DNA of 64,000 bases from Aurantimonas sp. HBX-1 (GTDB lineage Bacteria > Pseudomonadota > Alphaproteobacteria > Rhizobiales > Rhizobiaceae): NCBI RefSeq assembly GCF_021391535.1, contig NZ_CP090066.1:1873501-1937500 (forward strand), written 5' to 3'. Numbering within the stretch: position 1 is the stretch's first letter; every line of letters begins with the position of its first letter. Of the stretch, positions 19,520-30,197 are shown piece after piece. Both the position numbers and the translations under genes were made by a program. The notes beneath the pieces are model-generated. The model was not told the origin of the DNA. It worked only from the letters and a program-made list of their open reading frames with translations, and did not search any database.

Positions 19520-20884
19520 TCAGATGCCGAGCGATTTCAGCTTCCGATGCAGGGCCGAGCGCTCCATGCCGACGAATTCGGCGGTCCGCGAGATGTTGCC
19601 GCCGAACCGGTTGATCTGCGCGACGAGATACTCCTTCTCGAAGACCTCGCGCGCGTCGCGCAGCGGCAGCGCCAGGATCTGGCCGTTCGACTGGCTCGGC
19701 GTGCGCGGCAGCATGTCGCCGACCTCGCTCGGCAGCATGTCGGCGGAGATCGGCGTGTCGCCGTCGCCTTCCCGCGACAGGATCATCAGGCGTTCGACGT
19801 TGTTGCGCAGCTGCCGGACATTGCCGGGCCAGTCGCTCGACTGCAGCACCGCCATTGCCTCGGGGCCGATCGTCCGCGGCTTGATGCCGGTCTGTTCGCT
19901 GATCTGCGTCATGAACGCATCGATCAGCATCGGAATGTCCTGACGGCGATCCGCCAGCGGCGGCACAGCGATCGGCACCACCGCCAGCCGATGGAAGAGA
20001 TCCTCGCGGAAGCTGCCGTCGGCGATCATCGATTCGAGATTCTGCGCCGTCGAGGAGATGATCCGGACGTCCACCTTGACCCGCTTTGAGCCCCCGACCC
20101 GTTCGAAGGTCTGGTCGGTGAGCACGCGCAGGATCTTGTTCTGGGTCTCGCGCGGCATGTCGCCGATCTCGTCGAGATACAGCACGCCGCGATGCGCCTC
20201 CTCGAGCGCGCCGACCTTGCGTTCCACGCCCGGCGGCGTCTCCGTGCCGAACAGCTCCACTTCCATGCGGTCCGGTGTGATGGCCGCGGCGTTGAGGGCG
20301 ACGAAGGGCCCGTCAGAACGGCTCGATCCGGCATGGATCGCCCGCGCGACCATCTCCTTGCCGGATCCGGACGGTCCGAGAATCATCACGCGGCTGTTCG
20401 TCGGTGCGACGCGCTCGATCAGCGTGCGCAGCTGGTTCATCGGGTGCGACTTGCCGATCAGCTCGGTGAAGTCTGACGAGCGGCGCCGCAGCTCGGAAAC
20501 TTCGCGCTTCAGCTTCGACGTCTCCAGCGCCCGCTCGGCGATGAGGATCAGCCGATCGGCCTTGAAGGGCTTTTCGATATAGTCGTAGGCGCCCCGCCGG
20601 ATGGCCGAGACGGCGGTCTCGATGTTGCCGTGCCCGGATATCATCACCACCGGGACCTCCGGATGCTGCGCCTTTATGGCGTCGAGCAGGTCCAGCCCGT
20701 CCAGCCGGCTGCCGCGCAGCCAGATATCCAGAAACACCAGCCGCGGCAGACGCTCGGCGATGGACTGCAGCGCGGCGTCGGAATCGCCTGCCGTCCGGGT
20801 CTCGTGACCTTCGTCCTCGAGAATGCCCGCCACCAGCTCACGGATGTCGGCTTCGTCATCGACGATCAGGATGTCCGATGCCAT
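19520..20884 (-). CDS. ntrX: nitrogen/redox response regulator NtrX (GAFTGA loop absent)
   Basis: Response regulator paired with NtrY. Receiver domain residues 1-118 with phosphoacceptor D53 (VFLDIW), AAA+ domain with Walker A GPSGSGKE (170-177) and Walker B VLYLDEIGD, and a Fis-type helix-turn-helix at the C-terminus (NISRTAEFVGMERSALHRKL). Where sigma-54 activators have GAFTGA, this protein reads FGTETPPGVERKVGALEEA (212-230), so the sigma-54 contact is missing. Total 454 residues from ATG 20884; a GTG three codons earlier has a closer AAGGA and could be used. It overlaps the 3' end of ntrY by 29 bases. Confidence 0.95.
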   Translation of the reverse strand: MASDILIVDDEADIRELVAGILEDEGHETRTAGDSDAALQSIAERLPRLVFLDIWLRGSRLDGLDLLDAIKAQHPEVPVVMISGHGNIETAVSAIRRGAYDYIEKPFKADRLILIAERALETSKLKREVSELRRRSSDFTELIGKSHPMNQLRTLIERVAPTNSRVMILGPSGSGKEMVARAIHAGSSRSDGPFVALNAAAITPDRMEVELFGTETPPGVERKVGALEEAHRGVLYLDEIGDMPRETQNKILRVLTDQTFERVGGSKRVKVDVRIISSTAQNLESMIADGSFREDLFHRLAVVPIAVPPLADRRQDIPMLIDAFMTQISEQTGIKPRTIGPEAMAVLQSSDWPGNVRQLRNNVERLMILSREGDGDTPISADMLPSEVGDMLPRTPSQSNGQILALPLRDAREVFEKEYLVAQINRFGGNISRTAEFVGMERSALHRKLKSLGI

Positions 20885-23123
20885 CGGTTTCACCAGTCCT
20901 TTCTACGGTATCGTCCCCTTGCCGCCCTGCCTTCTGCGAAGGCGGGACGGCGGGTAGCGTGATGCGGACCATGGCGCCGTGCGGCTGGTCGGGGGCGTCG
21001 TCCAGCGCGATGGTGCCGCCATGGTCTTCGATAATCTTGCGCACGATCGCCAGGCCGAGGCCCGTGCCCTTCTCGCGCGTCGTCATGTAGGGCTCGAGGA
21101 GCCGATCTCGATCCTCGGTCGGAAATCCGCGGCCGTTGTCGATGATGTCGATCCGGTGCCGGTCGGTGCCGGCTTCCGCCCTGATGGTGATCTTGCCGCC
21201 GTTCGTTCCGGCCGCCTCGAGCGATTCGACCGCGTTCTTCACGATGTTGCCGAAGGCCTGCGACAGCAGCCGGATATCGTAGGCTCCCAGCATCGGCTCG
21301 TTGGGGATCTCGGCGGTGAAGTCGATGCCGTGGTCGCCCATCTCGCGCATGAAGACCGCCTCCCGCAAGGCTTCGCGAAGATCGATCGTCTCCATCCGCG
21401 GCTTCGGCATGCGGGCAAAGGTGGAGAACTCATCGACCATGCGGCCGATGTCGGAGACCTGCCGGATGATCGTCTCGATGCAGCGGTCGAAGACCTCGCG
21501 GTCGTCCTCGACCCGCTTGCCGTAGCGGCGGCGGATGCGCTCCGCCGACAGCTGGATCGGGGTCAGCGGGTTCTTGATCTCGTGGGCGATGCGGCGCGCC
21601 ACGTCCGCCCAGGCGGAGGTGCGCTGCGCATCGACCAGATCGGTGATGTCGTCGATGGTGACGACGCTCGACTGCGCCCCCTCTGCCTCTTCCGAGGAGG
21701 TGATCCGCACGGCCAGCGCCCGCTCGCGCTGGCGGATGCGCAGCTTGACCTCCTCCTGGTACTCCTGGCGATGCGAGGTCGTGGCGGCGCGGTGGATGCG
21801 GCCGATCTCCGGGAACACGTCCGTCAGCCGGCGCCCGACGATGCGCTGCGATTCGACGGCGAGGATGCGCTGCGCCGAGGGGTTGAGCATCGACACGGTG
21901 CCGTCGCGCTCGACGCCGATGACGCCGACCGTCACGCCCGACAAGACCGCCTCGATGAACCGCCGCCGTTCGTCGATGACGTCCTTGGCGTGAACCAGCT
22001 CCGAGCGCTGGCTGCGCAGCTGCAGGATCATATTGTTGAAGGTGTTGGAGAGCGAGCCGACATCCCCGTCCGAGGCCCGCACCGGCACCGAGACGGCGAG
22101 ATTGCCCTCGCTCACCTCGTCCGCCGCGCCCATCAGCAGGCGGATGGGGCGTACCAGCCGGTCGGCGACGCCGATGCCGGTCCAGATCGCCGACAGCAGC
22201 ACGATCAGCATGATTCCGAGATAGAGAATCGCGAACGCCACCTGCAGGCCGAAGCGGTTCGACTGCAGGCTGGAATATTCCGCCGACCGCTCCTCCATCA
22301 GCCGCAGGGCGGCGATCACCTCCGGATCGACGGCGCGGACGGTATAAAGATAGGCGTCGGAGATCTGCCGCAGCTGGATGATCGCCCCGACGAGATTGGT
22401 GACGCCGGGCGGGATGAACACCAGGTTGCCGTCCGCGGCCTGGGCCAGCGCGTCCGCCGGCGGCACCGGCAGCGGTCGATCGACCTCGACCTGGGCGGCG
22501 AGGAACGGCGTGCCGTCGGGCCGCAGCAATTGCGCGCCGAGCAGCGAACGCCCCCTCGCCTGCTCCGTCATCAGCTGCTGGAAGCCGGTGCGGTCGAGGT
22601 CGTAGAGCCGGCGCTGCTGGTCGAGGTCGTAGGCCATCGACAGCGTCGAGCCCTGCAGGTTGCGGGCGTTCTCGTTGACATAGGCGCGGGCGACGCTGAT
22701 CGAGGATTCGACGATGGTGCGCGTGCGGATCTCGAACCAGCGGTCGAGGCCGAGATCCAGCGTGATGCCCGCGACGATGGCGACCAGCAGGGCCGGCAGT
22801 GCGGCGACGATCGAGAACAGCAGGACGATGCGCACATGCAGCCGGGATGCCGCCTTGCCCTGGCGCCGCGCCCGGACCATGCGCAGTACTTCGCGGCCGA
22901 TCAGCACGCAGAGCAGCAGCACGAACACGCTGTTGACGATCGTCGCGATGGTGACGATCGTGTCGCTCGGCTCGATCGGGGTGAGCCCCATCAGGACGAC
23001 GAACGAGATCGCGCCGGTCACCAGCGCGCCGACCACCGCCAGCAGGCCAGGCACCAGCATGAAACGCCGCCGCTCAAGCAGGAACGGCACTTCGTTGTCG
23101 GACTGGATCGGTTGCGACGTCAT
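20856..23123 (-). CDS. ntrY: sensor histidine kinase NtrY
   Basis: Membrane kinase for NtrX, 755 residues. Three N-terminal membrane segments (about residues 24-45, 55-78 and 95-118), a periplasmic region, and a fourth segment near residue 300 precede a HAMP linker, a PAS domain (LSGVTVGVIGVERDGTVSML), the phosphoacceptor H514 in RIAHEIKNPLTP, and an ATPase domain with GTGLGLAIV. The C-terminal tail after about residue 735 is unconserved. ATG 23123 is used; a GTG-type start 11 codons earlier is the alternative. Ligand unknown; nitrogen and redox roles are known for homologues. Confidence 0.95.
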   Translation of the reverse strand: MTSQPIQSDNEVPFLLERRRFMLVPGLLAVVGALVTGAISFVVLMGLTPIEPSDTIVTIATIVNSVFVLLLCVLIGREVLRMVRARRQGKAASRLHVRIVLLFSIVAALPALLVAIVAGITLDLGLDRWFEIRTRTIVESSISVARAYVNENARNLQGSTLSMAYDLDQQRRLYDLDRTGFQQLMTEQARGRSLLGAQLLRPDGTPFLAAQVEVDRPLPVPPADALAQAADGNLVFIPPGVTNLVGAIIQLRQISDAYLYTVRAVDPEVIAALRLMEERSAEYSSLQSNRFGLQVAFAILYLGIMLIVLLSAIWTGIGVADRLVRPIRLLMGAADEVSEGNLAVSVPVRASDGDVGSLSNTFNNMILQLRSQRSELVHAKDVIDERRRFIEAVLSGVTVGVIGVERDGTVSMLNPSAQRILAVESQRIVGRRLTDVFPEIGRIHRAATTSHRQEYQEEVKLRIRQRERALAVRITSSEEAEGAQSSVVTIDDITDLVDAQRTSAWADVARRIAHEIKNPLTPIQLSAERIRRRYGKRVEDDREVFDRCIETIIRQVSDIGRMVDEFSTFARMPKPRMETIDLREALREAVFMREMGDHGIDFTAEIPNEPMLGAYDIRLLSQAFGNIVKNAVESLEAAGTNGGKITIRAEAGTDRHRIDIIDNGRGFPTEDRDRLLEPYMTTREKGTGLGLAIVRKIIEDHGGTIALDDAPDQPHGAMVRITLPAVPPSQKAGRQGDDTVERTGETDGIGHPDRR

Positions 23124-23200
23124 GATCCGCTGCGTTTGTGGGGCCCGTTGCCACACAGCAACAGAATGTGTCCAAACTGCAACGAGCGCCGAGATTTCCG

Positions 23201-24643
<1,443 letters not shown>

Positions 24644-24653
24644 GTTGTCTTTC

Positions 24654-25796
24654 TCAGCCTTCGCTTCCGAAGTTGTACTGGGGCTCGGCCTCGCTGGCCT
24701 CCTCCCGCCAGGCCGGCATCAGAATGCGGAACACGGTGTGTCCCGGTTGCGAATCGCATTCGATGACCCCGCCGTGATCGCCGACGATCTTGGCCACCAG
24801 CGCGAGGCCGAGGCCCGAGCCGCTGGGCTTGGTGGTGACGAAGGGATCGAAAATGTATTCCCGGATGTCGTCGGGGACGCCGTCGCCATTGTCCTCGACG
24901 CAAAACTCCAGCGGCAGCGTCACCCGGTCCTTGGTGCCCGGCACAGAGAGGCGGACGCCGGGGCGGAACGCCGTCATCAGCTTGATCTCGCCGTCCTCGC
25001 GGCCATGCACCGCTTCGGCGGCGTTCTTCAGGAGGTTGAGGAAAACCTGCACCAGCTGGTCGCGATTGGCGAAGACCGCGGGCAGCGAGGGGTCGTAAAG
25101 CTCGCTGATCCTGGCGCCCCGGGCAAAGCCGTTCTTGCCGAGCGTCTTCACGTGCTCGAGCACCGAATGGATGTTCACCGCCGACCGTTCGATCGGGCGC
25201 TGGTCGGAGAACACTTCCATGCGATCGACGAGCTTGACGATGCGGTCGCTTTCTTCCTGGATCAGCCGCGTCAGGCCGCGATCCTCGTCGCTCGCATTGG
25301 TCGCCAGGAGCTGCGCCGCGCCCTTGATGCCCGACAGCGGATTGCGGATCTCGTGCGCCAGCATCGCCGCCAGCCCGGTCACGCTGCGCGCCGCCGAGCG
25401 GTGGGTGAGCTGGCGATCCATCTTGTCGGCGATCGAGCGCAGCTGGACCATGACCACCACCAGGTCGGGATTGTCCGGCAGCGGCGACACGTAGAGATCG
25501 ACCATCCGCTCGCTTCCGAGACGCGGCGAGGAAACGTCGACGCGGTATTCGCTGATGCGCGAGTTCTCGGTGCGCACCTGTTCGATCAGCGCAAACAGCG
25601 GGCTGTCGGCGGGCACGAAGTCCTGCAGGCGCCGCTTGGCGAGATACGCCATGCCGGCGGAAAAGAACTGCTCGGCATCCGAATTGGCGAAGTGGAAGCG
25701 ACCGTCGCGGTCGACCACCACCACCGGGTGCGGCAGGGCATTGAGGATCTTCATCTGCGCGGCGGTCGCCGACATCACTTCGTAGACATTGTTCAT
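24654..25796 (-). CDS. ntrB: nitrogen sensor kinase NtrB
   Basis: Cytoplasmic kinase/phosphatase for NtrC, controlled by PII. The 380-residue protein has a PAS domain (NALPHPVVVVDRDGRFHFAN), the phosphoacceptor H148 in MLAHEIRNPLSG, and an ATPase domain with the N-box NLLKNAAEAVHG, DNGDGVPDD and SGSGLGLALVAKI. No membrane segment. Starts three bases after the dusB stop, so it is very likely co-transcribed with dusB, as in other Rhizobiales. Confidence 0.97.
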   Translation of the reverse strand: MNNVYEVMSATAAQMKILNALPHPVVVVDRDGRFHFANSDAEQFFSAGMAYLAKRRLQDFVPADSPLFALIEQVRTENSRISEYRVDVSSPRLGSERMVDLYVSPLPDNPDLVVVMVQLRSIADKMDRQLTHRSAARSVTGLAAMLAHEIRNPLSGIKGAAQLLATNASDEDRGLTRLIQEESDRIVKLVDRMEVFSDQRPIERSAVNIHSVLEHVKTLGKNGFARGARISELYDPSLPAVFANRDQLVQVFLNLLKNAAEAVHGREDGEIKLMTAFRPGVRLSVPGTKDRVTLPLEFCVEDNGDGVPDDIREYIFDPFVTTKPSGSGLGLALVAKIVGDHGGVIECDSQPGHTVFRILMPAWREEASEAEPQYNFGSEG

Positions 25797-25799
25797 GGC

Positions 25800-26840
25800 T
25801 CAGGCCGCCCGCCGCAGCGGCCGGAGCCGGAAGGCTGGCTCCACCGCGGCGATGTCCGTTGCGCCGAGGATCTGGCGCAGCCGCAGGCGGATCGCGGCGG
25901 TATCGGCGCCGCCGAGGATCGCGGCGCGGTCGGTCGCGGCAACGGACCCTGCCGCTGCCGCGAAATGGTCGAGGTACCAGCCGAGGTGCTTGCGGGCGCG
26001 GCGCAGTCCGGCGCCGGTTCCATAGTGGCTCAGCATCGCGTCGTAGTGCTCCTCGACCAGGTCGGCGAGGCACAAAGCCGTCAGTTCGGCTTCGCCGATG
26101 GCGCCGGCGAGAAGCCCCGGCAACCACGGGCGGCCCTGGCTGCCGCGGCCGACCATCACCGCGTCGGCACGGCTGGCCGCCAACATCGGCGTAAGGTCTT
26201 CGGGACAGGTCAGATCGCCATTGGCGATGACCGGAATGTCGACGGCGTCCCGCACCGCGGCGATGGCATGCCAGTCGGCATGGCCCTCGTAGAATTCCGA
26301 CCGGGTCCGCCCGTGCACCACGATGGATCGGACGCCGGCCGCTTCGGCCCGCGCCGCCAGCACCGGGGCATTGATCGTTTCCCGATCCCAACCGAGCCGC
26401 ATCTTCAGCGTGACCGGGACGGCGCCGGCACCGGCCACCGTCGCCTCGACTATGCGCAGCGCCAGCTCCGGCTCCCGCATCAGCGCCGATCCGGACAGGC
26501 CACCCACCACCTTCTTCGCGGGGCAGCCCATGTTGATGTCGATGATGTCGGCGCCTGCGTCCGAGAGCTGTTCGGCGGCCTGCCGCATCCACGCGGGATC
26601 GCGGCCCGCCAGCTGCACGACATGCAGACCCGGGCCGTCGCGCATCGCCCGCAGCGCGCTCTCCTGGTCGCCTTTGACGAACTCGCCACTCGCAACCATT
26701 TCCGATACGACCATGCCGGCGCCGAAGCGCCGTGCCAGCCGTCGGAAGGGCACGTCCGAAATGCCGGAGAGCGGCGCCAGGAGCACACGGTTTCGCAGCC
26801 GCGCGTTGCCGATTGTCAGAGGATCGCGCAGATCGGGCAT
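25800..26840 (-). CDS. dusB: tRNA-dihydrouridine synthase (DusB/NifR3)
   Basis: FMN enzyme that reduces uridine to dihydrouridine in tRNA. 346 residues. Features are LAPLSGISDVPFRRLARRFGAG, the catalytic-cysteine segment DINMGCPAKKVVGGLSGSAL, TLKMRLGWD, HGRTR, and the FMN phosphate site PVIANGDLTCPED, then VMVGRGSQGRPWL. The start at 26840 gives MPDLRDPLTIGNARL; longer starts overlap the divergent ispDF control region. First gene of the nifR3-ntrBC-ntrYX cluster. Confidence 0.96.
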   Translation of the reverse strand: MPDLRDPLTIGNARLRNRVLLAPLSGISDVPFRRLARRFGAGMVVSEMVASGEFVKGDQESALRAMRDGPGLHVVQLAGRDPAWMRQAAEQLSDAGADIIDINMGCPAKKVVGGLSGSALMREPELALRIVEATVAGAGAVPVTLKMRLGWDRETINAPVLAARAEAAGVRSIVVHGRTRSEFYEGHADWHAIAAVRDAVDIPVIANGDLTCPEDLTPMLAASRADAVMVGRGSQGRPWLPGLLAGAIGEAELTALCLADLVEEHYDAMLSHYGTGAGLRRARKHLGWYLDHFAAAAGSVAATDRAAILGGADTAAIRLRLRQILGATDIAAVEPAFRLRPLRRAA

Positions 26841-26920
26841 GTTGGGGTTTGCACCGCCTATTCCTTGGGCGCCTACGATAAATGGCGATTCTTGCGTCAG
26901 TGGTTTGTACCTTATCGGTG

Positions 26921-26941
26921 CATGCTCAAAAGACAAGCATG
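26921..26941. repeat. inverted repeat in the dusB/ispDF divergent promoter region
   Basis: CATGCT (26921-26926) and AGCATG (26936-26941) are exact inverted copies around a nine-base A-rich centre, 80 bases before dusB and 64 before the chosen ispDF start. Such spacing fits a dimeric regulator site, but no known consensus is recognised. Confidence 0.35.
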
Positions 26942-27004
26942 TTGCTCTGCGATAGGGACAACCGAGCTATGTGCGAGGATCCGTCGCAGCAGGGGGAAGT
27001 GGCA

Positions 27005-28195
27005 GTGACATCGAGCGCCGCAGCGATCATCGTGGCCGCCGGACGCGGCGAGCGCGCCGGCCAGTCGGCCGAAGGCCCGAAGCAGTATCGGAACATCGGC
27101 GGGATTCCGGTCCTGCGGCGCACGATCGAACAGTTCCTTGCCCATTCCGGCATCGACCGAGTCGCCGTCGTCGTGCATCCGGACGACCGGGCGCTTCTGA
27201 GCGCTGCGCTCGGGAATCGGTTGTCGCAGGTCATGGTGGTCGAGGGCGGACCGACGCGGCAATCGTCCGTGCGGCGGGGGCTGGAGGCGCTGGCGTCGGC
27301 GCCGGAGCCACAGACCGTGCTGATCCATGACGGCGTCCGCCCGTTCGTCGATGCCGCGCTGATCGACCGGACGCTGGCCGCGGTCGGAGCCACGACGGGC
27401 GTCATACCGGCGATCGCGGTCGCCGACACGCTGAAGCGCGGCGCGGCGGACGGGATCATCGAGGCGACGATCGACCGCAGGAGCCTCTTTGCTGCCCAGA
27501 CGCCGCAGGCATTTCCCTTCGCGGCGATCCGCGCCGCCCATGCCGCGGCGGCCGGGGAAGCTCGGGAATTCACCGACGACGCGTCCATTGCCGAATGGGC
27601 CGGCATGTCCGTCAGGCTGGTCGAGGGATCGGCCGACAACGTGAAACTCACCACCGCCCGTGATATCGCCCTCGCCGACGAGCGGCTGAAGGGAACCCAC
27701 CGTATGATCGATGTCCGGACCGGCAACGGCTACGACGTGCACCGCCTGACGCAGGGCGATCACGTGACGCTGTGCGGCGTCAGCATTCCCCATGACGGCG
27801 GGCTCGACGGGCATTCCGATGCCGATGTCGGGCTGCATGCCCTCACCGATGCGCTGCTCGCCACCTGCGGCGCTGGCGACATCGGCGACCACTTTCCGCC
27901 GAGCGACCCGCAATGGCGAGGCGCCGCGTCGCACATTTTCGTCGAGAAAGCAGTCGCAATCGTCCGTGGCAAGGGCGGGCGCATCATGAACGCCGATATC
28001 TCGCTGATCTGCGAGGCACCGAAGATCGCGCCGCATCGCGAGGCGATGCGGCAGGCGATCGCCGCGATGACGGGACTGGATCTCGATCGCGTCTCGGTGA
28101 AGGCGACGACCAACGAGGCGATCGGCTTCGTCGGCCGCCGCGAGGGGATCGCCGCCATCGCCACCGCGAGCGTCGCCTATGGAGAGACGGCGTGA
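27005..28195 (+). CDS. ispDF: bifunctional IspD/IspF isoprenoid enzyme
   Basis: Two steps of the MEP pathway in one chain: MEP cytidylyltransferase and MEcPP synthase. IspD half (about residues 1-230) has AIIVAAGRGERAGQ, VHDGVRPFV-type IHDGVRPFVD and QTPQAF; IspF half has GNGYDVHRL, DGHSDADVGLHALTDALL and the C-terminal ATTNEAIGFVGRREGIA. GTG 27005 follows AGGGGGAAG at good spacing; ATG 26969 would add 12 residues. 396 residues, normal for the alphaproteobacterial fusion. The stop overlaps the GTG of the next gene. Confidence 0.96.
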   Translation: MTSSAAAIIVAAGRGERAGQSAEGPKQYRNIGGIPVLRRTIEQFLAHSGIDRVAVVVHPDDRALLSAALGNRLSQVMVVEGGPTRQSSVRRGLEALASAPEPQTVLIHDGVRPFVDAALIDRTLAAVGATTGVIPAIAVADTLKRGAADGIIEATIDRRSLFAAQTPQAFPFAAIRAAHAAAAGEAREFTDDASIAEWAGMSVRLVEGSADNVKLTTARDIALADERLKGTHRMIDVRTGNGYDVHRLTQGDHVTLCGVSIPHDGGLDGHSDADVGLHALTDALLATCGAGDIGDHFPPSDPQWRGAASHIFVEKAVAIVRGKGGRIMNADISLICEAPKIAPHREAMRQAIAAMTGLDLDRVSVKATTNEAIGFVGRREGIAAIATASVAYGETA

Positions 28196-28686
28196 GCGAG
28201 GTAACTTCGACGCGACCTCTCGCTGCGGCGATCGTCGAACGCTACGCTGCCGCCGGAGCGACGATCGCCACCGCCGAGTCGTGTACCGGCGGCATGGTCG
28301 CCGCGGCGCTCACCGACATCGCCGGCTCGTCCGCGGTGTTCGACCGAGGCTTCGTCACCTATTCCAATGCCGCCAAGGTCGCGATGCTGGGCGTCGCGGA
28401 AACAACGCTCGCCGCCCATGGCGCCGTCTCGGAGGAAACCGCGCGGGAGATGGCGGAAGGCGCGCGGCGCAATTCAGGCGTCGACGTCGCGGTCTCGATC
28501 ACGGGAATTGCGGGTCCGGGCGGAGGCTCGCCGGGCAAGCCGGTCGGCCTGGTGCATTTCGCCTGCACGGGCCCGGAAGGGACGCGCCATCGCGAAGAGC
28601 GCTTCGGCGACCGGGACCGCGCCGCGATCCGGCAGGCCAGCACGATCGTCGCGCTCGAGATGCTGCTGGCGGCCCTGCCCGGCTAG
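28192..28686 (+). CDS. CinA-family amidohydrolase (stand-alone C-terminal domain)
   Basis: Predicted nicotinamide-nucleotide amidohydrolase (PncC-type) of NAD recycling. 164 residues correspond to the C-terminal CinA domain only: IATAESCTGGMVAAALTDIAG, the FVTYSNAAKVAMLGV segment, and SITGIAGPGGGSPGKPVGLVHFA. The N-terminal MoaB-like domain of full CinA is absent, a common form rather than a truncation. It begins with GTG overlapping the ispDF stop (GTGA) and ends in a four-base overlap (CTAG) with the convergent RatA/COQ10-like gene. Confidence 0.94.
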   Translation: MSEVTSTRPLAAAIVERYAAAGATIATAESCTGGMVAAALTDIAGSSAVFDRGFVTYSNAAKVAMLGVAETTLAAHGAVSEETAREMAEGARRNSGVDVAVSITGIAGPGGGSPGKPVGLVHFACTGPEGTRHREERFGDRDRAAIRQASTIVALEMLLAALPG

Positions 28687-29159
28687 GTCGCGGCGACGGC
28701 ACTCGTAGCAGGATCGCCGTAAATGACGTTAGCTCGCTCCTCGAAAGCCTGCGAGAACCGCCGGAAGGCATAGTCGAACATCGACCCCATCAGCAGTCCC
28801 AGCGTCCGGCTCTTGAAGGCGTAGTCGATGAAGAACCGGACGTCGCATCCGCCGTCGGCGGCGGGCAGGAAGTTCCAGCGGTTGTCGAGATAGCGGAACG
28901 GGCCGTCGACATAGCTGACGTCGATCTGGTTTTCGTCCGGCTTGAGCAGAACCTGCGAGGTGAAGGTCTCGCGGATCATCTTGTAGGCGACTGTCATGTC
29001 CGCCACGAGCAGCTTCCGGCCGTCCTTCTCCCGCTCGGACTGGATGACGAGGCGCTGGCAGAGCGGCAGGAACTCCGGATAGCGCTCGACGTCGGCGACC
29101 AGCGCGAACATCTGGGCCGGCGTGTGGCGTACGTGGCGCGTGGTCTCGTGCTGGGGCAT
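28683..29159 (-). CDS. RatA/COQ10-type START-domain protein, ubiquinone-binding
   Basis: 158-residue SRPBCC protein of the COQ10/RatA group. Features are MPQHETTRHVRHTPAQMFALVADVE and VERYPEFLPLC, the middle SYVDGPFRYLDNRWNF, and FFIDYAFKSRTLGLLMGSMFDYAFRRFSQAFEERA. Homologues bind ubiquinone and support respiration; RatA of E. coli has been reported to block ribosome subunit joining, so the toxin label found in databases should not be taken literally here. It follows lipA by 25 bases on the same strand and is probably co-transcribed, consistent with a respiratory role. Confidence 0.92.
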   Translation of the reverse strand: MPQHETTRHVRHTPAQMFALVADVERYPEFLPLCQRLVIQSEREKDGRKLLVADMTVAYKMIRETFTSQVLLKPDENQIDVSYVDGPFRYLDNRWNFLPAADGGCDVRFFIDYAFKSRTLGLLMGSMFDYAFRRFSQAFEERANVIYGDPATSAVAAT

Positions 29160-29184
29160 GGGCTCTGGACTGTCGGGAGGCGGA

Positions 29185-30168
29185 TCAGGCGGCGGCCTGG
29201 CGGGCGAGCCGGGCGGCCTTGAGCCGGTCGAAATCTTCCCCGGCATGGTGCGACGAACGCGTCAGCGGGCTGGCCGCGACGACGAGGAAGCCCTTGCTCA
29301 ACGCCACCGTCTCGAAGGAGGCGAACTCCTCCGGCGGCACGTAGCGGATGACCGGATGATGCTTCTTGGTCGGCTGCAGGTACTGGCCGATCGTCAGGAA
29401 GTCGACGTCGGCCGAGCGCAGGTCGTCCATCAGCTGGAGAACCTCGTTCCGCTCCTCGCCGAGCCCGACCATGATCCCCGACTTGGTGAAGATCGTCGGA
29501 TCGAGTTCCTTGACCTGCTGCAGCAGCCGGATCGAGTGGAAGTAGCGGGCGCCGGGCCGGACCGTCAGATAGTTCGACGGCACCGTCTCGAGATTGTGGT
29601 TGAAGACGTCAGGCCGGGCGGCGACGACGGTCTCGAGCGCGCCGGGCTTGCGCAGGAAGTCGGGCGTCAGGATCTCGACGGTGGTCCCGGGGGCGGCGGC
29701 GCGGATGGCGCGAATCGTGCGGACGAAGTGCTCGGCCCCGCCGTCCGGCAGATCGTCGCGATCGACGGAGGTGATGACGACGTGGTTGAGGCCCATCGCC
29801 GCGACCGCGCGGCCGACGCTTTCCGGCTCGCTGTGGTCCAGCGCGTGCGGACGTCCGGTCGCGACGTTGCAGAAGGAGCAGGCGCGAGTGCAGATCCCGC
29901 CCATGATCATGAAGGTCGCGTGCTTCTTCTCCCAGCAACCGCCGATGTTGGGGCAGCCGGCCTCTTCGCACACGGTGACGAGGTTGTTGGAGCGCGCGAT
30001 GGCGCGCGTCTCGTGGTAGCCCTGCGAGGTCGGCGCCTTGACGCGGATCCAATCGGGCTTGGGCACCATCGTCGCAGTGTCGGGGCGATGGGCTTTTTCG
30101 GGATGCCGCGGCCGGGGCACTTCCCCGGCCGGCTGGCGATTATCGAGCACGGTGACCATGGACGTCAT
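29185..30168 (-). CDS. lipA: lipoyl synthase
   Basis: Radical-SAM enzyme that inserts two sulfurs into octanoyl groups on lipoyl domains such as those of PdhB and PdhC encoded nearby. 327 residues. The auxiliary cluster cysteines are C67, C72 and C78 (CEEAGCPNIGGC) and the radical-SAM cluster is C93, C97, C100 (CTRACSFC). The C-terminal RSSHHAGEDF supplies the conserved serine. Next gene to the right is the small GlsB-type membrane protein, transcribed the same way. Confidence 0.97.
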   Translation of the reverse strand: MTSMVTVLDNRQPAGEVPRPRHPEKAHRPDTATMVPKPDWIRVKAPTSQGYHETRAIARSNNLVTVCEEAGCPNIGGCWEKKHATFMIMGGICTRACSFCNVATGRPHALDHSEPESVGRAVAAMGLNHVVITSVDRDDLPDGGAEHFVRTIRAIRAAAPGTTVEILTPDFLRKPGALETVVAARPDVFNHNLETVPSNYLTVRPGARYFHSIRLLQQVKELDPTIFTKSGIMVGLGEERNEVLQLMDDLRSADVDFLTIGQYLQPTKKHHPVIRYVPPEEFASFETVALSKGFLVVAASPLTRSSHHAGEDFDRLKAARLARQAAA

Positions 30169-30197
30169 TTAGCCATGGCGTACCGGCGATGCAAACC

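Noticed and set aside
28192..28686. CinA gene as a broken full-length cinA
   Set aside because: The stand-alone C-terminal domain is a common intact form and has a proper coupled start.
28683..29159. Reading the RatA/COQ10-like gene as half of a toxin-antitoxin system
   Set aside because: There is no RatB partner; its neighbour is lipA, and the family is best known for ubiquinone binding.
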